DNA of 15,281 nt from an uncultured Olsenella sp. Its GTDB lineage: Bacteria; Actinomycetota; Coriobacteriia; Coriobacteriales; Atopobiaceae. Shown here in pieces: positions 8,031 to 14,166 of this stretch (position 1 is the stretch's first letter; every line of letters begins with the position of its first letter). The stretch is taken from assembly GCA_937900605.1 (NCBI GenBank), contig CALCDK010000027.1:1-15281 (forward strand). Reading direction: 5' to 3'. The notes under the pieces are model-generated. The model ran no database searches, was not told where the DNA came from, and saw only the letters and a program-made list of their open reading frames with translations. The translations under genes and the position numbers were made by a program.

Positions 8031-8666
8031 CTAGCTGGAGGCGCCGTCAAGACCCGTGACGTCCGGCCCGTCCGCTCGCACGGCATCCTCCCCGGACGCG
8101 CAGGCACACGGCACCGCCGCCCCCACCGCCTCGGCCGCAGCCCGCTCCGCCGCGTGCTGCGCCTTTCGGGCCTTGCGGCGGGCCTTGAAGAAGTCGCGCA
8201 GCTGCTGGGGGGCCTCGTCGGCGAGCACGCCGGAGGTCACCTCGAACTCGTGGTTGAGGCGCTCGTCGTGGCTCAGGTCGTAGAGCGTGCCCACCGCGCC
8301 GCCCTTGGGGTCGCTCGCGCCGAACACGCAGCGGTCGACACGGGAGTTGACCATGAGGCCCGCGCACATGACGCACGGCTCGAGGGTGACGTACACGGTG
8401 CAGCCAGTGAGGCGCCAGCGGTCCAGGACGCGCGACGCCTCGACCATCGCGACGAACTCGGCGTGGGCGGAGGGGTCGGTGTCGGTCTCGCGGCGGTTGT
8501 GGGCACGCGCGATGACCTCGCCGTCGAAGACGACCACCGCCCCGATGGGCACCTCGCCTTCCTCGGTGGCCAGCGCCGCCTCCTCGAGCGCAACGTGCAT
8601 GAACTTCTCGTCGAGCTGCTGCTGGTCGAGCTGGTCCGCGTGACTGGCGTTCGTTGCCTGGCACAT
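8031..8666 (-). CDS. tadA: tRNA-specific adenosine deaminase TadA
   Basis: A 211-residue zinc deaminase that converts A34 to inosine in tRNA-Arg(ACG). The cytidine/deoxycytidylate-deaminase fold is clear: EVPIGAVVVFDGEVIARAHN, zinc histidine and proton-shuttle glutamate in HAE (68-70), and the zinc cysteines in PCVMC (97-101), followed by SRVDRCVFGASDPKGGAVG, a TadA hallmark. Start ATG at 8666 has the strong SD GGAAGGGGG just upstream. TadA is usually 150-170 residues; here a short N-terminal extension and a C-terminal tail of about 50 residues (KARRKARKAQ, then Ala-rich and acidic) make it longer. The basic part might help RNA binding; the remainder looks disordered. It is divergent from tRNA-Ser. 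Confidence 0.93.
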   Translation of the reverse strand: MCQATNASHADQLDQQQLDEKFMHVALEEAALATEEGEVPIGAVVVFDGEVIARAHNRRETDTDPSAHAEFVAMVEASRVLDRWRLTGCTVYVTLEPCVMCAGLMVNSRVDRCVFGASDPKGGAVGTLYDLSHDERLNHEFEVTSGVLADEAPQQLRDFFKARRKARKAQHAAERAAAEAVGAAVPCACASGEDAVRADGPDVTGLDGASS

Positions 8667-8684
8667 GACGTCCCCCTTCCCGCG

Positions 8685-8716
8685 TCTTGGCGCGATCCGA
8701 TATGCGGTAGGATACA
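8685..8716. promoter_or_regulatory. Divergent promoter region between tadA and tRNA-Ser
   Basis: On the plus strand TAGGAT (8708-8713) is a possible -10 for the tRNA, with TTGGCG at 8687-8692 as a loose -35. On the minus strand TATCCT (8714-8709) could be the tadA -10. The boxes overlap, so the two transcription units may compete for polymerase. Weak matches; tentative. Confidence 0.3.
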
Positions 8717-8729
8717 GGGGCGCCCCCGC

Positions 8730-8820
8730 GGAGGAGTGGCAGAGTGGTTAATTGCAACGGTCTTGAAAACCGTCGAGCGGCAACCCCGTTCCGAGGGTTC
8801 GAATCCCTCCTCCTCCGCCA
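8730..8820 (+). tRNA. tRNA-Ser, anticodon TGA, with encoded CCA
   Basis: The acceptor stem is GGAGGAG (8730-8736) with CTCCTCC (8810-8816), discriminator G and genomic CCA (8818-8820). The anticodon arm is ACGGT-CTTGAAA-ACCGT (8757-8773) with TGA at 8764-8766. A long variable arm precedes the T-arm GAGGG-TTCGAAT-CCCTC, as expected of a class II tRNA. At 91 nt with a UGA anticodon it is a serine tRNA that reads UCN codons, mainly UCA and UCG. Confidence 0.97.
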
Positions 8821-8856
8821 GTGCGGGCACTCACTCACCTACAGGATCAGAACGCA

Positions 8857-8872
8857 TGTTTCACGTGGAGCA
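8857..8872. promoter_or_regulatory. parS-like centromere site (TGTTTCACGTGGAGCA)
   Basis: The 16-mer has the CACGTG core and TGTTTC left half of the chromosomal ParB-binding site parS. Against the known form TGTTTCACGTGGAACA it has a single mismatch (A to G at position 14); the right half differs from a perfect mirror of the left at two positions. It lies in the non-genic stretch after tRNA-Ser. ParB loading here is inferred only. Confidence 0.55.
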
Positions 8873-8990
8873 TCGCCGCGAGAAGGACGCCGCACGACGG
8901 CGCCGCACCCGTCGCACCTCTCGCCCGCCGCGGTCAAGTACGGAAGGTGTAAGGCCTTTCGCCAAAATCTGGTGCCGCGCGCGGCCCGTG

Positions 8991-8996
8991 TATACT
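8991..8996 (+). promoter_or_regulatory. -10 element (TATACT) of the mgtE-like/NRAMP operon
   Basis: A near-consensus -10 in a locally AT-rich spot, with transcription predicted to start around 9002-9004. This gives a leader of about 170 nt before the first large gene. An ATG sits 6 nt after the box (9003), so the transcript may begin with a start codon. No clear -35 hexamer. Confidence 0.6.
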
Positions 8997-9002
8997 ATTG
9001 AG

Positions 9003-9056
9003 ATGCTGGCCCTTTGTGGCCCGCGCACCATCCGCCTAAGAGAAGGGTCCGCATGA
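9003..9056 (+). CDS. Possible leaderless 17-residue leader peptide
   Basis: Reads MLALCGPRTIRLREGSA, beginning at the predicted transcription start and ending in TGA at 9054-9056. The stop overlaps the ATG of the next tiny ORF (ATGA), a classic coupling arrangement. The late codons CTA AGA GAA are uncommon here and also form the SD (AGAAGGG) of the next ORF. No homology can be claimed for so short a peptide; it may be chance. Confidence 0.35.
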   Translation: MLALCGPRTIRLREGSA

Positions 9057-9079
9057 AACCTCGACCTCACAGTCGATGA
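9053..9079 (+). CDS. Possible 8-residue leader peptide upstream of the Mg2+ operon
   Basis: Reads MKPRPHSR and stops at TGA 9077-9079. It has a good SD (AGAAGGG, 9041-9047) 5 nt before its ATG, and two proline codons among eight. Its coding sequence includes one hairpin (TCGAC 9061-9065 with GTCGA 9072-9076). Its final codon and stop lie in one arm of a competing hairpin (TCGATG 9073-9078 with CATCGA 9095-9100). Family analogy: Pro-containing leader peptides such as MgtL control Mg2+ transporter genes in enterobacteria. Functional assignment here is inference. Confidence 0.4.
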   Translation: MKPRPHSR

Positions 9080-9150
9080 CCCTGCGGTGTGCTCCATCGA
9101 GTCGCGTCGCGGGGTGTGACAGTCATCCGCAAGGCGCGCCACCCGACGCG
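9061..9150 (+). promoter_or_regulatory. Structured leader with competing hairpins before the mgtE-like gene
   Basis: Three elements are visible. Hairpin A is TCGAC/GTCGA (9061-9065, 9072-9076). Hairpin B, TCGATG/CATCGA (9073-9078, 9095-9100), excludes A. A long stem C pairs CGCGTC (9103-9108) and GGGTG (9112-9116) with CACCC (9140-9144) and GACGCG (9145-9150), with a 3-nt bulge. It ends 10 nt before the SD. No T-tract follows stem C, so it would act on translation or on a factor-dependent terminator. I could not match this leader to the M-box riboswitch. Confidence 0.45.
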
Positions 9151-9170
9151 TCCGAGCGTAAGGAGCACGA

Positions 9171-11039
9171 ATGATCTACCTTTCCCAGCTGCTGGGCAAC
9201 CCCGTTCTGGACGCCGAGGGCGAGAAGATCGGCACGGTGTCCGACCTGGGCATCGCCACCGGCGAGGTCTTCCCCCGCGTCACCAGCCTGGCCTTCATGG
9301 GCCCGGGCCGCACCCCCATCATGATCTCCTGGCGCAAGTACGTCGACACGTACGACGAGCACGAGGTCAGGCTCAAGGTCATCTCCACCGACCTGCGCTT
9401 CTCGTACCTCCAGCCCGACGAGGTCCTTCTCGCCAGGGACATCCTCAACAAGCAGATCGTCGACACCCACGGCATGCGCGTCGTGCGCGTCAACGACCTC
9501 AAGCTCTCCGACACCAGCTCCACCCAGCTGCGCCTGCTCGGCGCCGAGGTGGGCGCGCGCGGCATCCTGCGCACGCTGCACCCCGCCCTCGAGGGCCTGG
9601 CCCTGCGCGTCTGCCGCACCTTCGGCCACCCGCTGCCCGAGAAGATCATCGCGTGGAGCTACATGGACCTGGTCGAGCGCGACCTGTCCAACGTCAAGCT
9701 GTCCGTCTCGCACAAGACGCTCGACGAGCTGCACCCGGCCGACATCGCCGACATCATCGAGCGCCTCGACCCGCGCCTGCGCGGCCAGGTCTTCGCACAG
9801 CTCGACGACGAGCAGCGTGCCGGCGCCATGGCCGAGTTCGACGACGACGCGATGGCCGCCGAGCTCATGGGCAACATGAACGAGACGGACGCCTCGCGCA
9901 TGCTGTCCGAGATGGACCCCGACGACGCCGCCGAGCTCGTCTCCGAGCTGGACTACGACAAGGCCGAGAAGCTCCTGCGCCTCATGGGCGTCCAGGAGCA
10001 GCGCGCCATCCGCCAGCTGCTCGGCTACCGCGAGGACACCGCCGGCCGCATCATGACCTCCGAGGTCGCCACGATCGGCCGCGACGCCACCGTGGCCGAC
10101 GCCATCCAGATGCTGCGCGGCCTCGACGAGGACTTCGAGTCCGTGCGCTACGTCTACCTCGTCGAGGAGGGCAACAGGCTCTACGGCGTCGTCACGCTCA
10201 ACCAGATCATCGTGAGCGAGCCCGACGTGGCCCTCGACGACATCTGCACCACCGAGCTCGTCACCGCCGGGCCCGAGGACGACCAGGAGGACGTGGCCGA
10301 GGACATCTCCAAGTACAACCTCCTCGCCATGCCGGTCGTCGCCGACGACGGCCGTCTGCTCGGCATCGTCACCGTCGACGACGCGCTCGACGTCCTCGAG
10401 GAGGAGCACGCCGAGGACCTGCAGATCGCCGGCGGCGGCGCGGCCGACAGCGAGGACAACTCCGGCGGCGGCGCGCTCATGTGGCTCATGCGCCGCAACG
10501 TCTGGTTCTTCCTGTGGGTCATCACGGTCATCGTCTGCGGCATCGCCACGCGCAGCCTCACCTCGCTGGCCAACGTCCTTCTCGCCTGCGCCACGCTGCC
10601 CATCGCGCTCGTGCTCGCGGACGACTCGATCAACTACGTGACCAACTTCTTCCTGGGGAACGACCCCGACGACGAGGACTCCCCCTCCATGGTCGGCTTC
10701 ACGTTCAAGAGCCTCGGCATGGGCCTCGCGTTCGGCGCGCTCGTGGCGCTGTTCGCCGTCGCGCTCGACAGCACGCTGTTCGTCTCCGGGGCGCACGCCA
10801 CCACGGCGCTCGACACGGCCCTGCGCCCGGCGCTCGCCTGCGGCTTCGTCGGCGCCACCGCGTCCGTGCTCGTCTCCTTCGCCACGTCGCCGATCTACCT
10901 CGCCGTCCTGAGGAGCCGAGACGAGCACAACGAGGAGACTTCGGGCTTCGCCCTCTCCGTCATCGCGATGCTCGTCGCGATCGTCGTGTTCGTCCTGGTC
11001 ACCGCCCTCGTGGCCTTCTCCGCCGGAATCCTGGTGTAG
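9171..11039 (+). CDS. MgtE-like protein: PRC-barrels, MgtE_N and CBS Mg2+-sensor domains, atypical membrane domain
   Basis: A 622-residue membrane protein. Order: N-terminal PRC-barrel-like repeats (about 1-150: LLGNPVLDAEGEKIGTVSD and similar), MgtE_N superhelix (about 184-290, HPADIADIIERL, MDPDDAAELVSEL), LLGYREDTAGRIMTSE leading into a CBS pair (about 295-425, ending GIVTVDDALDVLEEEHAED), then five predicted membrane helices (about 443-620). The acidic sensor positions typical of MgtE are kept. The membrane part lacks the pore signatures expected of MgtE (the GGNxGxQ-type loop and the late-helix pore aspartate), showing LADDSINYVTNFFLGND and ATSPIYLAVL instead. It may therefore be a sensor or partner of the NRAMP-family protein rather than a channel. 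The start ATG has the strongest SD here, AAGGAG with 5-nt spacing. Four exact or near CTTCTCG words occur inside. Confidence 0.8.
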   Translation: MIYLSQLLGNPVLDAEGEKIGTVSDLGIATGEVFPRVTSLAFMGPGRTPIMISWRKYVDTYDEHEVRLKVISTDLRFSYLQPDEVLLARDILNKQIVDTHGMRVVRVNDLKLSDTSSTQLRLLGAEVGARGILRTLHPALEGLALRVCRTFGHPLPEKIIAWSYMDLVERDLSNVKLSVSHKTLDELHPADIADIIERLDPRLRGQVFAQLDDEQRAGAMAEFDDDAMAAELMGNMNETDASRMLSEMDPDDAAELVSELDYDKAEKLLRLMGVQEQRAIRQLLGYREDTAGRIMTSEVATIGRDATVADAIQMLRGLDEDFESVRYVYLVEEGNRLYGVVTLNQIIVSEPDVALDDICTTELVTAGPEDDQEDVAEDISKYNLLAMPVVADDGRLLGIVTVDDALDVLEEEHAEDLQIAGGGAADSEDNSGGGALMWLMRRNVWFFLWVITVIVCGIATRSLTSLANVLLACATLPIALVLADDSINYVTNFFLGNDPDDEDSPSMVGFTFKSLGMGLAFGALVALFAVALDSTLFVSGAHATTALDTALRPALACGFVGATASVLVSFATSPIYLAVLRSRDEHNEETSGFALSVIAMLVAIVVFVLVTALVAFSAGILV

Positions 11040-11042
11040 CCC

Positions 11043-12308
11043 ATGGCACAGCTCGATGACAAGACCAAGCCCGTCGACGGCCGCCGACGCCTTGAGCCCA
11101 AGCTCATCCTCGCGGCCATGGGCCCCGGCATGGTCGCGGCCCTCGCGGGCGCCGACGCCGGCGGCGTGGCGACGTACTCCAACGCCGGCGCCATGTTCGG
11201 CTTCAACCAGCTCTGGACCGTGCCCGTCATGTGCTTCCTGCTCATCGTCGTGCAGGAGACTGCCGCGCGCATGGGCTGCGTGACCGGCAAGGGCTTCGCG
11301 TCCCTGATCCGCGAGCAGTTCGGCGTGCGCATGAGCGCCCTGGCCATGCTCGCGCTCCTCGTCTCCAACACCACCGTCACGCTGTCCGAGTTCGCCGGCA
11401 TCGCGTCGGGCCTCGCGCTCTTCGGCGTGCCGGCGTACGTGAGCGTCCCCATCGCCGCGGTCGCCATCTGGATGCTCACCATGAGCGGCTCCTACCGCCG
11501 CATCGAGAAGATCCTGCTGGCCATCGCCTGCGTGTTCGTGACGTACATCATCGCCGGCATCATGGTCGGGCCCGACTGGGGCGACGCGATGGTCCACACC
11601 ATCATCCCGCACTTCGACAGCTCGCCGCAGTACTTCTCGCTTCTCGTCGCGTCGGTGGGCACCGCCATCGCGCCGTGGATGATCTTCCTGGCCCAGAGCA
11701 ACGTCGTCGAGAAGAACGCCCACGCCGAGGACCTCCCCTACCAGCGTGTCGACACCGTCACGGGCGCCGTGGCCGCGAGCCTCATCTCCTGGTTCATCAT
11801 CCTCACCACCGGCGCGGTCCTGCACCCCGCGGGCGTCGTCGTGAGCGGCGCCGAGGAGGCCGCCTCCGCACTGGCGCCGCTGGCCGGCCCCTACGCCGAG
11901 CTGCTCTTCGGCGCCGGCCTCGTGGGCGCGTCGTTCCTCGCCGCCTGCGTGCTCCCCGGCATCACCGCGAGCGCCATCTGCGAGGCGTTCGGCTGGGAGC
12001 GCGGCGCCGACCGCAGCTGGTCCGAGGCCCCGACGTACCGCGGCATCATCACCGCCGTCATCTTCGTGTCCGCCGCGATCGTCATCATCCCCAACGTCGA
12101 CCTCTTCGGCATCATGATGCTCGCGCAGGTCATCAACGGCGTGCTCCTGCCGGTCCTGCTCATCTTCCTGGTCCGCATCGCCAGCGACCGCCACGTCATG
12201 GGCAAGTACGCCAACGGCCGCGCGTGGAACGTGCTGACCTGGTTCACCATCATCGCCGTCGTCGTCCTGACCGTCGTGATGTTCGTCATGCAGGCCATGG
12301 GCCTCTAG
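11043..12308 (+). CDS. NRAMP-family divalent metal transporter, probably the Mg2+-type (NRMT-like)
   Basis: A 421-residue protein with about 11 hydrophobic helices, the usual NRAMP length. Helix 1 reads GPGMVAALAGADAGGVATYS and helix 6 VGTAIAPWMIFLAQSN. In Mn2+/Fe2+ transporters helix 1 carries DPGN and helix 6 MPHN; here they are DAGG (38-41) and APWM (210-213). The first-helix aspartate is kept, but the metal-binding Asn and the soft-ligand Met are gone. Family knowledge: the Met selects transition metals, and NRAMP-related Mg2+ transporters characterised from Eggerthella lenta lack it. I infer Mg2+ (perhaps Mn2+) uptake at the cytoplasmic membrane. It starts 3 nt after the mgtE-like stop with no good SD, so translation is probably coupled. 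Confidence 0.85.
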   Translation: MAQLDDKTKPVDGRRRLEPKLILAAMGPGMVAALAGADAGGVATYSNAGAMFGFNQLWTVPVMCFLLIVVQETAARMGCVTGKGFASLIREQFGVRMSALAMLALLVSNTTVTLSEFAGIASGLALFGVPAYVSVPIAAVAIWMLTMSGSYRRIEKILLAIACVFVTYIIAGIMVGPDWGDAMVHTIIPHFDSSPQYFSLLVASVGTAIAPWMIFLAQSNVVEKNAHAEDLPYQRVDTVTGAVAASLISWFIILTTGAVLHPAGVVVSGAEEAASALAPLAGPYAELLFGAGLVGASFLAACVLPGITASAICEAFGWERGADRSWSEAPTYRGIITAVIFVSAAIVIIPNVDLFGIMMLAQVINGVLLPVLLIFLVRIASDRHVMGKYANGRAWNVLTWFTIIAVVVLTVVMFVMQAMGL

Positions 12309-12315
12309 CGACGCC

Positions 12316-12339
12316 GCGCTCGGGCCCGCGCTCGGGCCC
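12316..12339. repeat. Two tandem 12-bp units GCGCTCGGGCCC
   Basis: Two identical copies (12316-12327 and 12328-12339) just after the NRAMP stop codon. Part of the 261-nt gap that also holds two hairpins and one exact GGCGAGAAG (12409-12417). Probably replication slippage. Confidence 0.6.
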
Positions 12340-12420
12340 ACGCCCGCATCCGGCGCGCCGCCGTGGGCGCACCCGCGCCCGCGTAGCCTGCGCCGAGAAG
12401 CGCCACCTGGCGAGAAGCAC

Positions 12421-12457
12421 GAGAGGCCTCCGACACGCGTCAGGGGCCTCTCTCATT
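12421..12457 (+). terminator. Terminator of the mgtE-like/NRAMP operon
   Basis: GAGAGGCC (12421-12428) pairs with GGCCTCTC (12445-12452), followed by TCATT. It lies 113 nt after the NRAMP stop. Confidence 0.7.
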
Positions 12458-12512
12458 GCGCACCTCCTGTGGCGGCCGCGGGCGAGGGGCATGCGGCCGC
12501 GGCCTCCGCACC

Positions 12513-12548
12513 AAAGAGGGGCCGTCACCCGACAGGTGACGGCCCCTC
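12513..12548 (-). terminator. Terminator of the YtxH/PRC-barrel operon
   Basis: Perfect 14-bp arms GAGGGGCCGTCACC (12516-12529) and GGTGACGGCCCCTC (12535-12548) with a 5-nt loop. On the minus strand it is followed by TTT (12515-12513), 21 nt after the stop codon. It faces the plus-strand terminator at 12421. Confidence 0.85.
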
Positions 12549-12569
12549 GTGCGTGCCTCGTGCAGCGGG

Positions 12570-13601
12570 CTACTTGCTCGCCTTGTCGAACTCCTCCTTG
12601 AAGGAGCTGAACATCTTGCCCATGGAGCTGATCTGGCGGCCCACGGCGCGCGCGGCCTTCTCGCCGCCGGTGAGCTGCTTCTTGCCCGACGCGGACGGCT
12701 TGCCGGAACCGGACGTGCCGCCCTTGCCCGCCTTGGCCGCAGACGGGCCGTCATCGGCGGGACGGTACGTCTTGGGCTTCGGCTTGGGAGTCGGCTCGCC
12801 GTCGCCGGCCCGCTCGGGAAGCGGCGCGGGCGGCACCTCGACGCGAGGGTCGCAGGCAGGAACGGCCGGCGCCTGGGGCTGCGGCTCATCGTCCTCGGCC
12901 GTGGCCTCGTGGAAGGCGCGCTGGGCCTTGCCGATGGCCTTGCCGAGGGCGTAGGAGCCCTTCTGGACGGCAGAGCCCGCGACCTTGCCGGCCTCGTGCA
13001 CGCCGGCCTTGGCCTTGGCGAACCCCTCGCCCGCGGCCGCGGCCATGCCCCCGTCGAGCCGGAGCTCGGACTCGGGCACGTTCACGACCAGGCGGCCCTT
13101 GCAGTAGCCGTCCACCTGGTCGGCAGCGATGGAGAAGGAGCCCACGAGCGCGTGTGCGACGACGCCGTCGGTGGTGAAGAAGCGCACCACCCGACCAGTC
13201 TTGGGGTCGACCTCGGCGTCCGAGATGAAGCCCAGCGGCTTGCCGTCGCGGGTCGTCGCGTCGATGCCCTCCCATATGATGCAGTGGTCCCAGTCGAGGC
13301 CCAGGCGCCTGACGGCAGCGAAGTCCATGCCCTTGGAGGGGTCGTCCACAACGAGGCCGCAGTGCTCCTCGTCGGCGTAGAACGAGTCCCAGGCGAGAAA
13401 CACGTCGTCGCGCTTGACCACGCCTGCGACGTCGGGCCTGCGGACCATGAGGCCCACGACCTGGAGCCCGTCGGGCGAGAAGACCGCCATGTGGACCTTG
13501 CCCACCTTGGAGAAGCGCTCGACGACCGAGCCGTCCTTGGCGGTCTTGGCCTTCTTGGGTTGCAGGACCTTGAGGCCCTCCAGGCTGCTGACGCGGATCA
13601 A
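12570..13601 (-). CDS. PRC-barrel domain protein with long low-complexity tail
   Basis: A 343-residue protein without recognisable catalytic motifs. The first half (about 1-165) contains two PRC-barrel-like units: KVHMAVFSPDGLQVVGLMVR with DDVFLAWDSF, then GKPLGFISDAEVDPKTGRVV. The C-terminal half is an Ala/Lys-rich helical stretch (KAKAGVHEAGKVAGSAVQKG), a Pro/Glu linker and an SSMGKMFSSFKEEFDKASK end. No signal peptide or membrane helix is seen. Start: TTG at 13601, 2 nt after the YtxH-like stop, with GAGG 7 nt upstream; no suitable ATG or GTG exists and further upstream the frame turns Arg-rich. PRC barrels bind RNA or partner proteins (RimM, photosynthetic reaction centre H subunit). The MgtE-like protein also has PRC barrels. 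Function unknown. Confidence 0.7.
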   Translation of the reverse strand: MIRVSSLEGLKVLQPKKAKTAKDGSVVERFSKVGKVHMAVFSPDGLQVVGLMVRRPDVAGVVKRDDVFLAWDSFYADEEHCGLVVDDPSKGMDFAAVRRLGLDWDHCIIWEGIDATTRDGKPLGFISDAEVDPKTGRVVRFFTTDGVVAHALVGSFSIAADQVDGYCKGRLVVNVPESELRLDGGMAAAAGEGFAKAKAGVHEAGKVAGSAVQKGSYALGKAIGKAQRAFHEATAEDDEPQPQAPAVPACDPRVEVPPAPLPERAGDGEPTPKPKPKTYRPADDGPSAAKAGKGGTSGSGKPSASGKKQLTGGEKAARAVGRQISSMGKMFSSFKEEFDKASK

Positions 13602-13603
13602 CG

Positions 13604-14035
13604 CTAGGCCTCGGGCCCGTCGACAACCTCGACCTTGACGGCCTCGGCGGCGGCGTCCGCCGGTGCGTCGGCGCAGGCGCAGACCTTCTCGGCGGCACCG
13701 GACACGGCGTCGGCGACCTGCGCGGAGGCACCGGAGACAGCGTCGGAGAGGGAGTCGCGCAGCTGGTCCATGCGCTCGCGGGCCAGGTCGACCTTGGCGC
13801 GCAGCTCGTCGGTCTTGGCGTCGACAGCGGGACGGACGTCGGCGAAGTGGCTCGAGACGGCGTTGGCGGTCTGCTCGCAGGAGTCGACGGCGGAGTCCCA
13901 CGCGTCGTTCATGGCGTCGGCCGCCATGGCGCGGCTCTCGGCGCCGGAGCGCGGTGCGAGCATGAGGCCGGCGACCACGCCGACCGCGCCACCGACGATG
14001 CTACCGAGGATGAAGCCAGCGGTCTTCTTGTTCAT
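13604..14035 (-). CDS. YtxH-like small membrane-anchored protein
   Basis: A 143-residue protein with an N-terminal glycine-zipper membrane helix (GFILGSIVGGAVGVVAGLML) followed directly by APRSGAESR, the YtxH-family signature. The rest is helical and polar with spaced Ala/Val/Asp residues (DSAVDSCEQTANAVSSHFAD, later DQLRDSLSDAVSGAS), suggesting a coiled, amphipathic cytoplasmic tail. It ends in the acidic VEVVDGPEA. ATG at 14035 has an excellent SD (AGGAGG, 6 nt). It leads a two-gene operon with the PRC-barrel protein. YtxH proteins are linked to general stress in Bacillus; the role here is unknown. Confidence 0.75.
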   Translation of the reverse strand: MNKKTAGFILGSIVGGAVGVVAGLMLAPRSGAESRAMAADAMNDAWDSAVDSCEQTANAVSSHFADVRPAVDAKTDELRAKVDLARERMDQLRDSLSDAVSGASAQVADAVSGAAEKVCACADAPADAAAEAVKVEVVDGPEA

Positions 14036-14055
14036 GAGTTCCTCCTGTCAGCGAA

Positions 14056-14120
14056 TGGTTCGTGCCTGGTGCTGTGAAGCCGTGTTGCTGGGTGGTGCGG
14101 GTTGGTGCGTATCTGGTGCG
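14056..14120 (-). repeat. Phased TGGTGCG direct repeats upstream of the YtxH-like gene
   Basis: TGGTGCG occurs at 14093-14099, 14103-14109 and 14114-14120, that is, at 10-11 bp steps. Looser copies are TGGTTCG (14056), TGGTGCT (14067) and TGTTGCT (14083). The array lies 20-85 bp upstream of the YtxH-like ATG (CGCACCA on the coding strand), where a cooperative regulator would sit. No confident -10 was found in this interval. Confidence 0.5.
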
Positions 14121-14152
14121 GGCGCGTCCCGCCCTGCGGCAGGGGCGCGCCC
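14120..14152 (-). terminator. Probable terminator after the CphA-N-like gene
   Basis: GGGCGCG (14120-14126) pairs with CGCGCCC (14146-14152), with a further CCTG/CAGG pairing inside the loop. It lies 15 nt past the stop of the minus-strand gene. No T-tract, so confidence is moderate. Confidence 0.45.
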
Positions 14153-14166
14153 CACGTGTTCGTGAG

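Noticed and set aside
8730..8820. Short ORFs crossing the tRNA
   Set aside because: They overlap a complete tRNA-Ser with matching stems and CCA, and have no coding signature.
8856..9056. A 66-codon ORF beginning MFHVEH
   Set aside because: Its first codons are the parS-like site, there is no SD, the sequence is Arg-rich, and a promoter and transcription start probably lie inside it. Only its last 17 codons (from 9003) are kept as a possible leader peptide.
9003..9170. M-box (ykoK) Mg2+ riboswitch
   Set aside because: I could not find the conserved M-box core strings. The structures seen look more like an attenuator.
9123..12341. Very long antisense open frame (over 1000 codons) opposite the mgtE-like/NRAMP operon
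   Set aside because: GC-rich third positions remove stop codons in the antisense frame. The translation is His/Asp/Gly/Val-rich with no domain, while the sense frames encode clear families.
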